From Diphasiastrum complanatum (taxonomy: Eukaryota > Streptophyta > Lycopodiopsida > Lycopodiales > Lycopodiaceae): a DNA stretch of 64,000 nt. Made by a program: the position numbers and the translations under genes. The notes under the pieces are model-generated. The model saw nothing but the letters and a program-made list of their open reading frames with translations. It was not told the origin of the DNA and ran no database searches. This document shows positions 34,112-44,935 of the stretch, piece after piece (position 1 is the stretch's first letter; every line of letters starts with the position of its first letter). The stretch is taken from contig CM055109.1 in assembly GCA_029204225.1 (NCBI GenBank), positions 43,213,054-43,277,053 on the forward strand, in the 5' to 3' direction.

Positions 34112-34599
34112 TGTGGAAAAAGTACAAAATGGACCAAGAGTGGATCCTAATCTGATCCTCAAGAGGGATTGAATGTTAGATTTACTTGATCTATCAATCT
34201 ACATAAGATTAAGATCAATCTAGATCAATTCTAGACATAAAAGCCTAACAAGAACAATCATTAATGAAGGTAAATGTACTTGCTAGTTTCACACGTGTGA
34301 AACCTTGTCAGAGTATAGACTCCAACTTGAAAACAATGTACACTATGATAGAACCTCAAAATAATCAAAACAAATGTAGACAAATAGAGAGAATTACACA
34401 AAACTGCTTTCAAAATCAAAATTGATGTTTCTTATTGATTGTGGCCAAATATGCCTCTATATGTACACTTTTTGGAGCTCGAGGTATTGATCATGCATCA
34501 GATCTCAGATGTGTGAGGATGCTTCATCGTCATCATGCAATTTTGACACTTGGATCAAACTTTCTATTTTGGGCATTTTTGGTACAATTTCCTAATAAG

Positions 34600-35296
34600 T
34601 GAGAGGGATTTGGCACCCTGCATGCGTAAGTCCAACCCGATGATCACATAGACATTTGATTAGTTACAAGTCAATAAAAGGACTTTAGGCCTTTTTGTGG
34701 GACTTTTAATGTCGCAGGGCCTAAATGTCGAGTTAGTTCATAATGTTGGATTTTCCTCCAATTTGGATGGTTCCCACTCTTTTTTAAATTTGAATAATTA
34801 GGGAGGCAGGAATGGACCAATAGGATTCATAGGCCAGGGTCCTCCTCTCTACTATAAAAAGGGACCAACTCGAGTTCCTACACATGTGTCATTTCTTCAA
34901 TTCAATAAGGTAGATTGGTTCTCTTGTGAAATGGATTGATGAATGTCCTTGCTCTCTATCACTTTTGCTCCATCTCTCATGTTTTATTTGTGTTTTGCTA
35001 ATTGTTGGATTTGATTGTTATTGGGATTGCATGTTATTATACTTTCTATGAGGGAGAAAGGGAGAGAGAAAAAGAGTAAGCTATCTTGTTGTGGATCTAG
35101 TGTTAGTGGATGTCGTGTTAATTTTTAGGGTTAATGGATGTTAGAGTTAGATGTGAATCTTCCATTCATGCTAAAATTTGAACTATACTATTGCTCTCAT
35201 GGGAACAAATCTATGCGTGACAACTAACTTCATCTCTTTGATGCTAGATTGATTAGATCTTGGGTTGAGGTTAGGCAAGGAAAGAAACCCACTACA
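34600..35296 (+). repeat. 697-bp Gypsy (Tat/Athila-like) LTR
   Basis: Starts TGAGAGGGATTTGGCACCC and ends AAACCCACTACA. A TATA-like CTATAAAAAGG lies at about 34852. It is the same family as the LTR pieces at 6775-6911 and 9709-10125 on the opposite strand, which confirm both ends. About 150 bp of leader follow; the rest of the element is not recognisable. Confidence 0.85.
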
Positions 35297-35300
35297 ATTT

Positions 35301-35320
35301 TGGTGCCATTGCCAGGGAGC
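35301..35320 (+). other. primer-binding site, tRNA-Asp type
   Basis: TGGTGCCATTGCCAGGGAGC follows the LTR end after four bases (ATTT). It is close to the Athila/Tat site. Confidence 0.8.
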
Positions 35321-36022
35321 TACACCAATTTTTCAGTTTGCAGCATTTGCATGAATAGTATTAGATCTGCATTTAGGGTTAGTTTGAGAGTGATTGTGCT
35401 TGATTTGAACTACGTCATGAAGCATTGCACAAATTATGTGAAACACAATTGATGGCAGTTCGTGCGTTAGTAGCAGAGAAAATCCATCGCAAGGCATGGC
35501 ACGATGGTCGATTGCACAAAAATGATGTGAACGAATGAATCACAAAAGCGAAACAATCTCGAATAGTTCAGATGGAGTTCCGAATGGTGATCACTGGACA
35601 CTACTAGCTGAATCACTCCTACAGTCCTCCAGGATGTAGTTAGGCACTGCTGATCTACGTTTATGAATTAATATAGCATTCAACAAAATTCCACCATGTG
35701 CATAATTAAATGAATGAGAGAATCAGACACACAAATAATAGCGGACACATTTGCATTCAAGATCATACATTATAAAAAATGACATGTGCACAACAACTAC
35801 AAGATCATCTATTAGTTTTCCAGCACTGCATACAGATTCACGCAATGCGTTGGCATGAGAGAAATACGGTTCTCTCATGAGTAGTGTCTTGCTTACTAGC
35901 GGACTTGTGGATCCTGTGGATCCTGCTTACAGAACTCGTCTCGCATGCAGGCAAACTTCTTCTCTGTATTTTTCGACTGCTGGATCGCAAAAGATTTGTT
36001 GAAATTGAAAAATTATCCATCT

Positions 36023-36785
36023 TGACTTTAGCTTGCTACAAACTTTGTACTATGCAAGTATGTTGTTTCACAAATGTAAATGCCAAATTTGGCCTAGATA
36101 GAACTCAAGCTATATGGATTTTTCATATCTAGTTTGATGATTACAACTTGCATATAGATTGTAGACTTATAGATAGCAAAAATATGCTTGTAGAAACTCG
36201 TGGCATTTCACATGCATTAATTGTAAGTGATCCATAGTGACATGCAAGGCATGCACAAAGTGAAATGGACACATGCATGATGATTTGTACAATTCTAGTT
36301 AGAACTAGGACACTTGGTAAAATAGGTAGAGATTCATGCATGAGATGTGACAAATGTCACTTAGACTCTAGTTTTTACTTTAGATGTCATTGAAAGGTGG
36401 ATAGATGTGGTTCTACCTCGAGCTACCTCAAACTCCATAAATATGTGTAGCTATTCTCATATTTTTTGATAAAGAACCAAAGCTTTGTAGCTATCTCATG
36501 CCATTTTGGATCTACAACATTTTTGCTTGATATCTCTCTCTCTTTCTCTCTCTAACTCGTGTTGAGACTAATGCTCATACACTAATTTCTTGTACTTTTG
36601 CTCATTTATGATTCATTGCTATCATTCATTGATTCTTAGCATGCTAGATTGTGGTTAAGCCATAACTTCTGTACTAGATCTTGTTATTCAATCTAGAATC
36701 AGGTTATTGTGCTAATCATAAAGCTTAATAAGATCTATCATACTTGTAGATCATCCCCACACATGTGAATTCTGAAAATTTTGTC
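36023..36785 (+). repeat. 5' LTR of a short LTR-gag-LTR Copia derivative
   Basis: Begins TGACTTTAGCTTGCTAC and ends AAAATTTTGTC. It is about 95% identical to 37897-38618 apart from a ~60-bp segment (CT-rich, near 36530-36570) missing from the 3' copy. The high identity implies a fairly recent insertion. Confidence 0.9.
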
Positions 36786-36798
36786 TAGTATCAGAGCC
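36786..36798 (+). other. mutated Copia primer-binding site
   Basis: TAGTATCAGAGCC, the standard site with one G-to-A change, sits at the end of the 5' LTR. Confidence 0.8.
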
Positions 36799-37553
36799 AA
36801 ATTGAGCTTTGCATGTTAACATCTCTAATTGTATAAGAATTTGAGAGCTAAATCAAGCAAAAAATCAGTTATAGACTTTTTCTCACCTTTCTCTAAAGTG
36901 TGTTTGGATCAAATCGGATTGAAACTGAAATTTTAGGTCTAAAAAGTGATAGTACGGAATTTTGGAATTCCTCACATGTGAAAATCAGAGATTTTTAGTC
37001 CCTTCTATCTCCTTGCTAGTTAATCCAAAGATAGTGGTGTTATAGCTTGATGGAAAGCTTATAAGTGTACTTTTTATAAAAACTGAAACCAAATCAATCT
37101 GATGTGTCTATCAAGGGTTATAAGCTCTTAAAGAGGGTAGGGAGAGGTCCAAAATCCGAGTGACCACTTTTTGATTTGATTCAACCTTGCTTTGTTTTGA
37201 GTCCATTGTTTTGAGCATCCTATACAAGAAATTGAAGATCAAGGCTAAGTTTGATGTTAATTGAACATATTTGAGCCTTCTGAGTATCAATAGTGTTTTC
37301 TTTTGAAACATTTCACACGTGCCAAAAGTAGGATTCAAACTTGTCAAAGTGCCTTAAACCATTTTGAGTGTCTGATCTAGATAATTTTGTTTTGTGGAAT
37401 ATTTGAGATCCATCTCAAATACAGTTGCAAGTTCTTCACATAGGAAGTAGCATATCCTTGAAAATACCTATAGTGAAAGAGAGCAGCAACATTAAGTCTG
37501 ATTGAAACAAGCTCAAACATATTGTTGTCCAATAACTAAGAAGTCTTCACATA

Positions 37554-37896
37554 ATGGCACCTCTGGGAGGATATCTTCTAGAAGCAAATGAAAGACTAAA
37601 TACTTCTAATTACTCAATTTGGAAGTTCAGAATGGAGTCTATTTTGATACTCTAGGATGTTATGGACATTGTGCTTGGTATTGAGGAGGAGCCTCAAGCA
37701 GAGCTTGAAATACCTAAGTACAAGAAGAGAGCTAGAATGGTTCTACATTTCATTAAGATGAATGTATCTAATGAGATTTTGAGAGAGATAGGTTCTTGCA
37801 CCACAGCTAAAGATGCTTGGGATGCACTTAAGTCCATCTATGAAGCAAAGAATACTTCTAGAATACTCACTCTTAAAAATCAGATTTTTCAAAGTT
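37554..37896 (+). pseudogene. truncated Copia gag joined to the 3' LTR
   Basis: ATG at 37554 starts APLGGYLLEANERLNTSNYS and WKFRMESILIL, then a stop, IVLGIEEEP, HFIKMNVSNEILREIG and SIYEAKNTSRILTLKNQIFQS. The coding sequence runs directly into the 3' LTR, so everything after the first ~110 residues was deleted. It is related to the gag at 51441-52628. Confidence 0.9.
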
Positions 37897-38618
37897 TGAC
37901 TTTAGCCTTGCTACAAACTTTGTACTATGCAAGTATGTTGCTTCACAAATGTAAATGCCAAATTTGGCCTACATAGAACTCGAGCTATATGGATTTGTCA
38001 TATCTAGTTTGATGATTACAACTTGCATATAGATTGTAGACTTAGAAATGCAAATATATGCTTGTAGAAACTCGTGGTATTTCACATGCATTACTTGTAA
38101 GTGATCCATAGTGACATGCAAGGCATGCACAAAGTGAAATGGACACATGCATGACGATTTGTACAATTCTAGCTAGAACTAGGACACTTGGTAAGAGTAG
38201 GTAGAGATTCATGCATGAGATGTGACAAATGTCACTTAGACTCTAGTTTTTACTTTAGATGTCATTGAAAGGTGGATGGATGTGGTTCTACCTTGAGCTA
38301 CCTCAAACTCCATAAATATGTGTAGCTATTCTCATAATTTTTTATGAAGAACCAAAGCTTTGTAGCTATCTCATGCCATTTTGGATCTACGCCATTTTTG
38401 CTAATGCTCATGCACTAATTTCTTGTACTTTTGCTCATTTATGATTCACTGCTATCATTCATTGATTCTTAGCATGCTAGATTTTGGTTAAGCCATAACT
38501 TTTGTACTAGATCTTGTTATTCAATCTAGAATCAGATTATTGTGCTAATCATAAAGCTTAATAAGATCTATCATACTTGTGGATCATCTCCACATGTGTG
38601 AATTCTGGAAATTTTGTC
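37897..38618 (+). repeat. 3' LTR of the short LTR-gag-LTR derivative
   Basis: Partner of 36023-36785. The same TGACTTTAGCC start and TTTTGTC end are present. Confidence 0.9.
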
Positions 38619-38639
38619 AAGATTCTCATTCGCGAATCT

Positions 38640-39525
38640 TTCGTGTTTGTGTCCTCTCGTCAGGTGTTCGTGAATAATTCGTGCTTCGTGTCTCTTGACT
38701 TTCGTGTTCGCAAACATTTTCGTCAGGCAGAGGGCTAAAAGCTAGCAAAGCTTTGTAAATATAAATGTTTTGTTTCTTCAGCTCTCTCTTAAAGCATGAT
38801 AACTTTACGATCCCAAGACTGCTCCTCTGTCTCTCAAAAAGTACTCTGTCCAGGGCTTTGGTGAAGATGCCAGCAACTATGTCTTTCATTTCGATGAAGG
38901 TGGTCTGCAGCATCTTCTTTTCAATTAGATCCCTGATCAAGTGATACTTAATCATGATGTGTTTCGTTCTAAAATGGAACACAAGATCTTTCGTCAGATG
39001 TATTGCAAAGGTGTTATCCATCTGCAAGACTAGAGGCTCGTTTGTTGTTTTGCCCAATTCGTCTAGGAACTACCTTAGCCAGATTATCTCGTTGGTCATC
39101 TTTGCTGCTGCAACATATTCTGCTTCGCAGGATGACTGGGCCACAAGGGTCTGCTTTTTGTTGATCCAGAGAACTGCTGCTCCTGATGCGATGGTGTATT
39201 TTTCTGAGATGCTTTTACAGTCATCCTTAAGGGATGCCCAACTAGCATCACTGTAGAAAAGCATCCTGAAACCTACATCACCCCTCGTTAATTGAAGATA
39301 TTGCAAAATGTGTTTTGCAATCTTCCAATGTGTCGAGCCTAGATTCGTGCAAAATTGGCTCATCCTGAACACTTCATAAGCAATGTCAGATCGTGTGTTG
39401 TCTGCAAGGTACATCAGCGAACCTATCAGCTTCCTGTAAGGTGTGAGCTGCATCTGTTCTCTCTCTTCCTCAGTCTTCAGACAGTCATCGCTTGTTAGCA
39501 CCATTCTTGCAAGCATTGAGGGCAT
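38640..39525 (-). pseudogene. Copia RT C-terminus and RNase H relic
   Basis: The minus strand reads YRKLIGSLMYLADNTRSDIAY, HWKIAKHILQYL, FYSDASWASLKDDCKSISEK, SSCEAEYVAAAKMTNEIIWL (stop or frameshift near 39072), then LQMDNTFAIHLTKDLVFHFRTKHI and VAGIFTKALDRVLFERQRSSLGI. The catalytic Asp of RNase H is kept. The element begins abruptly at about 39525 and fades near 38640, beside the preceding LTR. It resembles the RNase H tail at 44757-44935. Confidence 0.88.
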
Positions 39526-39710
39526 GAGCTATGGTTTGATTTGGTATGCAATTGCAATGTAAATGTTTTGACTAGACATTTTCTATAAGAAATTGTTTAT
39601 AACATGTTTTGGAAATGTATAGAATTTCATTGTGTATATATTTCTTATTTTACTATTTTTGAACAATCGAGAGATCTTTTTGGAGTGTCTGCTATAATTG
39701 GAAAGGCACA

Positions 39711-39718
39711 CTATATAA
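39711..39718 (+). promoter_or_regulatory. TATA box of the H3-fold gene
   Basis: CTATATAAGG lies about 170 bp before the ATG in DNA not assigned to any transposon. An expected start site is near 39742. Confidence 0.6.
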
Positions 39719-39869
39719 GGGTGTGTGGGTCCCCATTTTGCCATTTCATCCTTAGTGTCAGAGAGCTTCCTTTGTTTTTCATAGGTTGATATCATCCTTC
39801 TATGCTCACACAAGTGCAAATTAGTGTCATTATTGCAATTCCTATACATTAGTACTCTATTATATCTGC

Positions 39870-39881
39870 ATGGCGACCTAG
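39870..39881 (+). promoter_or_regulatory. three-codon upstream ORF before the H3-fold gene
   Basis: ATG GCG ACC TAG ends three bases before the main ATG at 39885. If transcribed from the TATA box at 39711, ribosomes would meet this ATG first, and its context (GCATGGC) is good. It could lower translation of the main frame. Confidence 0.5.
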
Positions 39882-39884
39882 TTT

Positions 39885-41147
39885 ATGGCACGTACGAAAC
39901 AAACAGCAAGGAGGAATCCAAGGGAAACAATGTTATTGCACCAAGCTGCTTTAGAAGCAATAGAAGCACGGGATAGGCGCTCGAGGAGTGGGAGTAGGAG
40001 CAGAAGTAGTAGTATTGAACCTGTGCCGGTGGAAATGGACCAGAATCAGGACGAGCGGGCAGCAGTGGATGATCCTGGGGAAGTTTCCATGGATTGTGAG
40101 CAGGTGCAGGGGGAGCAACAGGTGGCAATGGAAGAGCTTGGGCAACAGCAAGCGGCTATGGATGAGCAGGGGCAGCAACAACCACCTCTGGATGAGCAAC
40201 ATATGGCCAAAGAAGCAGAGGATATCTTGTTGTGTGATTTTGGTGTGAGGTTGCTGGGAATTCCCTCTTCAACACAGAGCCAACGTGATGCCACTCAGGC
40301 TTTTCTGGACAGTAGGGTAGCTACTTTCGGGCCGATTCTCAATGATTTTTTTGGGATCTTCGACGATCAAGGTCGTCAGGAACAGATGCCTCTTGATGGC
40401 TTTGTGGTTGATTCGGCAGGAGTCGGATCTGCTTCAAGGGACTCCACTCCAACACAATCACTCGAACATGTGCAAGGGCCTGTAATAGGGCTCATGATGT
40501 CCTTGCTCGTCGGCTCGGACCAGACACCCCACGCAGAAGCTGTTGGGGAGGCTTCTCAGCATGTCACACCCACATCATGGCCGACATCTAAAGTTGTTCA
40601 TCGAAAGAGAGGTCGCTCGAAGCCTCGAAGCCTTTCGTGGATCATCCCTCAACCACAGCCGTTGCCGAAAGATCCCCAGGTGCCTCGAGCTCAGTCATCA
40701 GCACCAGAGGTGCCACAGGACCCCCCGTTGGACCCTCCCATGCAAGATGAGGTAGGTCCTAGCCAGCCAGCAACATGGAGAAGGGCAACCACACCGCCAC
40801 CACCTTGGCAAGGCAAGGTTCTCAGAAGGATGCAGCCTCCGCAACCATGCCGCCGAAGAAAGAGCCGAATTCTGAACTGGTATAAGGAGATTCGAAAATA
40901 CCAGAAATCCATGGATTTCCTCATACCGAGAGCTCCATTTGTCTGGACCATCAAGGAGATCATGGACGAATTCTCACTTGGGCTCAGAATTACGGGCGAA
41001 GCTGCTTTGGCTATCCAAGAGGCGGCAGAGATGTATGTGAAAAATTTCTTTGAAGACTCATTTTTGTGTGCTGTCCATTGTAAGAGAGTTACTATACTTC
41101 CAAAGGATATGTTGGTGGCAAAGAGGCTGAGACGTGAGAGGAATTAA
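39885..41147 (+). CDS. giant histone H3-fold protein: canonical H3 tail start, ~315-residue insert, C-terminal H3 fold
   Basis: Intact 420-codon intronless frame. Residues 2-10 are ARTKQTARR, identical to the H3 N-terminal tail through R8 but with Arg at the K9 position; K4 is kept. Residues 30-43 are RS-rich, 73-105 carry three Q-rich repeats (QQQAAMDEQG type), 239-249 are basic (possible nuclear signal) and 250-320 are proline-rich. Residues 329-420 align without gaps over the H3 alpha-N helix and fold: IRKYQKS, then LAIQEAAEMY, FFEDSFLCAVHCKRVTILPK and VAKRLRRER. By eye about half of the last 69 positions match ordinary H3. Loop 1 has ordinary H3 length, unlike most CENH3. Inference: a chromatin protein able to pair with H4, expressed from its own TATA promoter. 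Ordinary H3 has about 136 residues, so this is threefold longer. Confidence 0.85.
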   Translation: MARTKQTARRNPRETMLLHQAALEAIEARDRRSRSGSRSRSSSIEPVPVEMDQNQDERAAVDDPGEVSMDCEQVQGEQQVAMEELGQQQAAMDEQGQQQPPLDEQHMAKEAEDILLCDFGVRLLGIPSSTQSQRDATQAFLDSRVATFGPILNDFFGIFDDQGRQEQMPLDGFVVDSAGVGSASRDSTPTQSLEHVQGPVIGLMMSLLVGSDQTPHAEAVGEASQHVTPTSWPTSKVVHRKRGRSKPRSLSWIIPQPQPLPKDPQVPRAQSSAPEVPQDPPLDPPMQDEVGPSQPATWRRATTPPPPWQGKVLRRMQPPQPCRRRKSRILNWYKEIRKYQKSMDFLIPRAPFVWTIKEIMDEFSLGLRITGEAALAIQEAAEMYVKNFFEDSFLCAVHCKRVTILPKDMLVAKRLRRERN

Positions 41148-41303
41148 AAACAATGTACTCCAAATTTTGATATAATATCAGAAGATCATTTTTATCATCC
41201 GACTCTATTGAATTATTGTGTGAATTCATTTTATGATGAAATACAGTTTTCTGTGAATGTTTTTGGTTATCTAAATTTTATATCAGTGTGTATATCAAAT
41301 GCG

Positions 41304-41800
41304 GATTTTCATGCAAGGGCGTGGAAGGGGGATGTTTGACTAGGTCAAACATCCGCTCTCCGCGCCCTTGCGTGATTTGCACGAAAGGGCACGGAGGCGA
41401 GGTGTTTGACCAGGTAAAACGGACCCCTTCCGCGCCCTCGCGTGATTTGCATGAAAGGGCGCGGAGGCGGGGCGTTTGACCGGGTCAAAAAGCCCCCTTC
41501 GGCGCCCTCGCCTGATTTGCACGCAAGGGCGCAGAGGCGAAGCGTTTGACCGGGTCAAACGGCCCCCTTCCATGCCCTTGCGTGATTTGCACGCAAGGGC
41601 GTGAAGGGTAGCCATTTGACCTGGTCAAACGGCCCCCCTCCGTGCCCTTGCATGCAAACCACGTGAGGGCATGGAAGGGGGCCGTTTGAACTGCAAAATG
41701 GCACTTTAATGGTCAAACGGCCCCCCTTCGCGCCCTTGCATGCAAATCACACGAGGGTGCAGAAGGGGGCCATTTGAATTGCAAAATGACACTTTAATGT
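41304..41800. repeat. 70-bp palindromic minisatellite downstream of the H3-fold gene
   Basis: Monomers start (word GATTTGC or variants) at 41304, 41374, 41444, 41514, 41584 and 41654, exactly 70 bp apart. A further unit at 41742 follows an 18-bp insertion, and the array ends near 41800. Each unit is a near-perfect inverted repeat centred on TTTGACC-GGTCAAA and flanked by GC-rich arms (GGGCGCGGAAGG-type and its complement). ORFs within it are by-products. Confidence 0.95.
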
Positions 41801-41819
41801 CTTTAAATTTTTAAGATTG

Positions 41820-43735
41820 GTAGAAATTATATATCATTTTCGACTCACACCTCCTTGATCACATGCATAAATTATTTCTTTAACATTTGGATTCGGTTGA
41901 AACTTGGTAGCAAGTCTTCTTGCAATCTTTAAGCGAAACAAATCATTAGTTTCATTTTCCACAATCTGCATCAAATCTTTACTCCATGAAGCGTGATTTA
42001 GAGATCACGTACTGATCTATTCCAATTTGTTGTGTCCTGTCTGTGGCAATTCTATTTCTTGCCCACAGGCTGGTTGCTGGTCGTGGTGCTCTGTTGTGAA
42101 GGTCTGTGGCCTGCTAACAGGCATGTGGCCTTGACTTTGCCTGGTCCATCCTCTCTAGAAGCTCGTATGCTTGGGTAGAATTGGCTTCTCCCACTTCCTA
42201 TCGCTCTCCATTTACACCCTACAGGGCATCGCTCCCTCACCAACGACCATTTCCCACCCGCTACAGACCTTGCCTTGTCTCCCGCTGGGAAATCTTCCAC
42301 AATTCTGCCTGCGACCGTCTGATCACCACCTACCTAGCCTGCGGGTTGTTGAAATGTCGCTGAGCCGTGCAAACCCTGCTAGCATGCCCAATCTCCCTCT
42401 TCGCTGACCTTCCTGCGTGCCAGAAAACTCTACTAGCGGCCATCTGACCCGCTCTCCCTCTTCCTACGAATTACCCTTCCCCCCTCCCTCATCAGCGGCC
42501 TCTTACATTCCCTTATCTCCATTCCTTCTAACCTGTGGCCCTCTTCGCTGTCTACGACCTCCGTTCTTGCTGTTAAACGGCCCACACTCCTTATTTCTTT
42601 TTTCTGCCCGTGCGGGTCGTGCCCTCAGCCTTGCGACCTCTTTACTGCCAGCGGTCCTTCCTTGATCTATCTCGTCCATCTTGCGAACCCCTGCCTTGCT
42701 TGCGATCTGAGACAGCTTGCTGTGGGTGGTGCCGTTTGTCCAGCAACTCCCTATTGGCTTGTCCACGACCCCGTTTGAGCCCATCTAAATCCTAATCCTG
42801 TCTTTGTTAATTAGACAGATTGTCCCATAATTTTGTTCAAACATTGCCATAAGCATTTGTCTACAAGATTAGTTTGTCTTAATTTGCAAGTCATCTTGTT
42901 ATCAACATTTTGCCAATTTAGTCAGCATGAGAGATGAATAATAGTCCATCTATTCACACTCGACAATTACCATTTGCCCATATGCAGTGTCGACTTGGAA
43001 TTGCCACTCTTTAACAAACCCTAAATCGTAAATTGCGATATTCTCGGGTGTGTTTCTCACAATGACTCCATAGCCCAATTGAGGAGAGGAGTTGGTTTGA
43101 CTGTTTGCTGCATCCGAAGGGGAGTGTAGAGTCTATAGTATCTTCTATTTTGCTTGTCTATCATTGCTCGGGTTGCGCCTCATCACATTTTGGCTCTACG
43201 GTATTTGAGAAAGACTCCAGCTCATGGTTTTGGAGATCTTCGTGACTCTCAACTTGTGAAACTTTATACTATCCTCATGGTCTAATTGCAGACCATATCA
43301 CCATCAGTAACAAGTATTTCTGAAGCCTATGCAAACGATTCAGATGAAGATTAGACATTTATTCAAGATCTAACCTTGTTTTACCTCACTCGTTAAGTGA
43401 ATTTCAGGTTATATACGAGTCATGCTTGTACGTCTCATCGGTATCTCAAAAGCCAAAGCTTACACGCGTGATCTCTTGTCCATTTCAAAGTTCCCTAGGC
43501 TACCTAAAAATTGTCGGTAGACCGTTAGGAATTTGCCTAGCCGATTGCCATTGAAAGTGTCGGTGGTCATGAACGGCCTTATTTTCGACTCCATACCCAA
43601 TGGAGCTTGAGCTGTAATTGTGGTATAGACCGACTTCCGTTAGAATTTCCTTAGATTGGCAGTCTATTTGAAGGTCGTTTTATAATCCTTCAGGCCTATT
43701 ACATCCTTTAAATATTCCTACCGGAAAGTGAAAAA
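41820..43735. other. unassigned region, GC-richer at 42060-42790
   Basis: The part from 42060 to 42790 has overlapping ORFs of 60-93 codons on both strands, with pyrimidine-rich composition and no motif I recognise. The part from 42800 to 43735 may belong to the upstream part of the Gypsy element at 43740 but is too degenerate to translate. Confidence 0.45.
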
Positions 43736-43739
43736 GTAT

Positions 43740-44764
43740 ATCTATGGATTTTGTGGTCGGGCTTCCACGTACAGGGAAGGGCCACGATTCGGTTTGGGTC
43801 ATTGTTGACAGACTTACGAAGTTTGCTCAATTTATCCCAACAAAAACTAAGCTTCAGAACTAGCTCAACTATTTGTTGAGAAGCTTTTTCGACTGTACGG
43901 GCTGCCTTGCGATATTGTCAGTGACCGTGACCCAAAATTCACTGGAAATTTTTGGCAAGCAGTATTTGAAAAGTTGGAAACAACTTTAAGTTTGAGTTCT
44001 ACAGATCATCCGGAATCAGACGGTCAAACGGAAAGGACCAATCAGATGATGGAGGATATGCTTCGAGCATATGTGGGCCATTGGCAGTCTGATTGGAAAC
44101 AGTACTTTCCAGTGGTGAAATTTGCATATAACAGTGCAAAACATTCAGCGACCGGATTCAGCCCTTTCATGCTTATGTATGGTTTTCAACCTCGATCACC
44201 AATTAGTGTTGGCATGAAAAACCTACGAGTGCAAGCCGCAGCTGATTTCCTTGCGGATATGCAAGAAATGTTATAGCTGGCTAAAGATAGCATAAGACGT
44301 GCCCAGGACAGGGCAAGGCACTATGCTGATCTATTGCGGAAGCACAAGGTATTCATGGTCAACGACTGGGTGTTTTTGAGAGCACCCAGTCACTCTAGGG
44401 GCTTGAAAACTATTAAGTGTGCAAAGTTGGCGCCTACGTATTGCGGTCCTTTAAGGTTATCCAAGTGATAAACAAGGTCGCATACAAACTAGACCTTCCA
44501 GCTAACGTTGGAATTCATCCTGTTTTCCACGTTAGTAAGTTGAAATCCTTGTTGGGGGTTGGGGAGACCCTGGTCCTTGTGGAAGATCTAGTGGAACTTC
44601 TTCGTGATGAGTCCGTGAGTGGACCACTTGAACCCGAGGTGATTGTTAATAGCCGGCAGAGAACTCTATCGAGTAGAGTGCTTCGGGAATTTTCAGTTAG
44701 GTGGAGGGGCAAATCAGAAGAGGAGGATACTTGGGAAAGGAAGCTGATCAGCACATACCTCTGA
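43740..44764 (+). pseudogene. Gypsy chromovirus integrase with chromodomain, relic
   Basis: Reads SMDFVVGLP and [16 protein letters not shown] (integrase core start), then frameshifts near 43860-43970 to STDHPESDGQTERTNQMMEDMLRAYV and FAYNSAKHSATGFSPFMLMYG (catalytic core end), a stop at 44276, and VFLRAPS, KVAYKLDLP, IHPVFHVSKLK (GPY/F-type region). It ends in a chromodomain (VLREFSVRWRGKSEEEDTWE, about 44680-44740). Chromodomain-bearing integrases mark chromoviruses. The sequence joins a Copia fragment at about 44757. Confidence 0.9.
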
Positions 44765-44935
44765 AGTACCATCACATTCGAGATTTAATCTCGAAAGGAG
44801 AGCTCCAAGTCCAATACATAAAATCAGAAGACATGATTGCAGATCTGCTCACGAAGCCGCTTGACAAGCCACTCTTTGCCAAGCAAAGAAAGGCAATTGG
44901 ATTAAACGTGCAAAGCTGCAAGGTTAAAGAGGGAG
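44757..44935 (+). pseudogene. Copia RNase H C-terminal tail
   Basis: Reads LKYHHIRDLISKGELQVQYI, SEDMIADLLTKPLDKPLFAKQ and RKAIGLNVQ, then a purine tract AAAGAGGGAG at 44926-44935. The frame is accidentally open across the junction with the chromovirus fragment, giving a chimeric ORF starting at 44701. Confidence 0.9.

Noticed and set aside
39883-40963. Several minus- and plus-strand ORFs overlapping the H3-fold gene
   Set aside because: They are shadows of the real frame in a GC-richer stretch, with no motifs.
39885-41147. Centromeric histone (CENH3)
   Set aside because: The N-terminus is that of canonical H3, loop 1 has no extra residue and lacks the usual Trp, so CENH3 is unlikely. It is not fully excluded without phylogeny.
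41340-41615. 91-codon minus-strand ORF of repeated KSRKG-type segments
   Set aside because: It is generated by the 70-bp minisatellite, which is not a multiple of three but lacks stops in this frame by base composition.
42171-42784. Overlapping ORFs of 60-93 codons on both strands
   Set aside because: No recognisable motif, no supporting promoter; GC-rich sequence is poor in stop codons.
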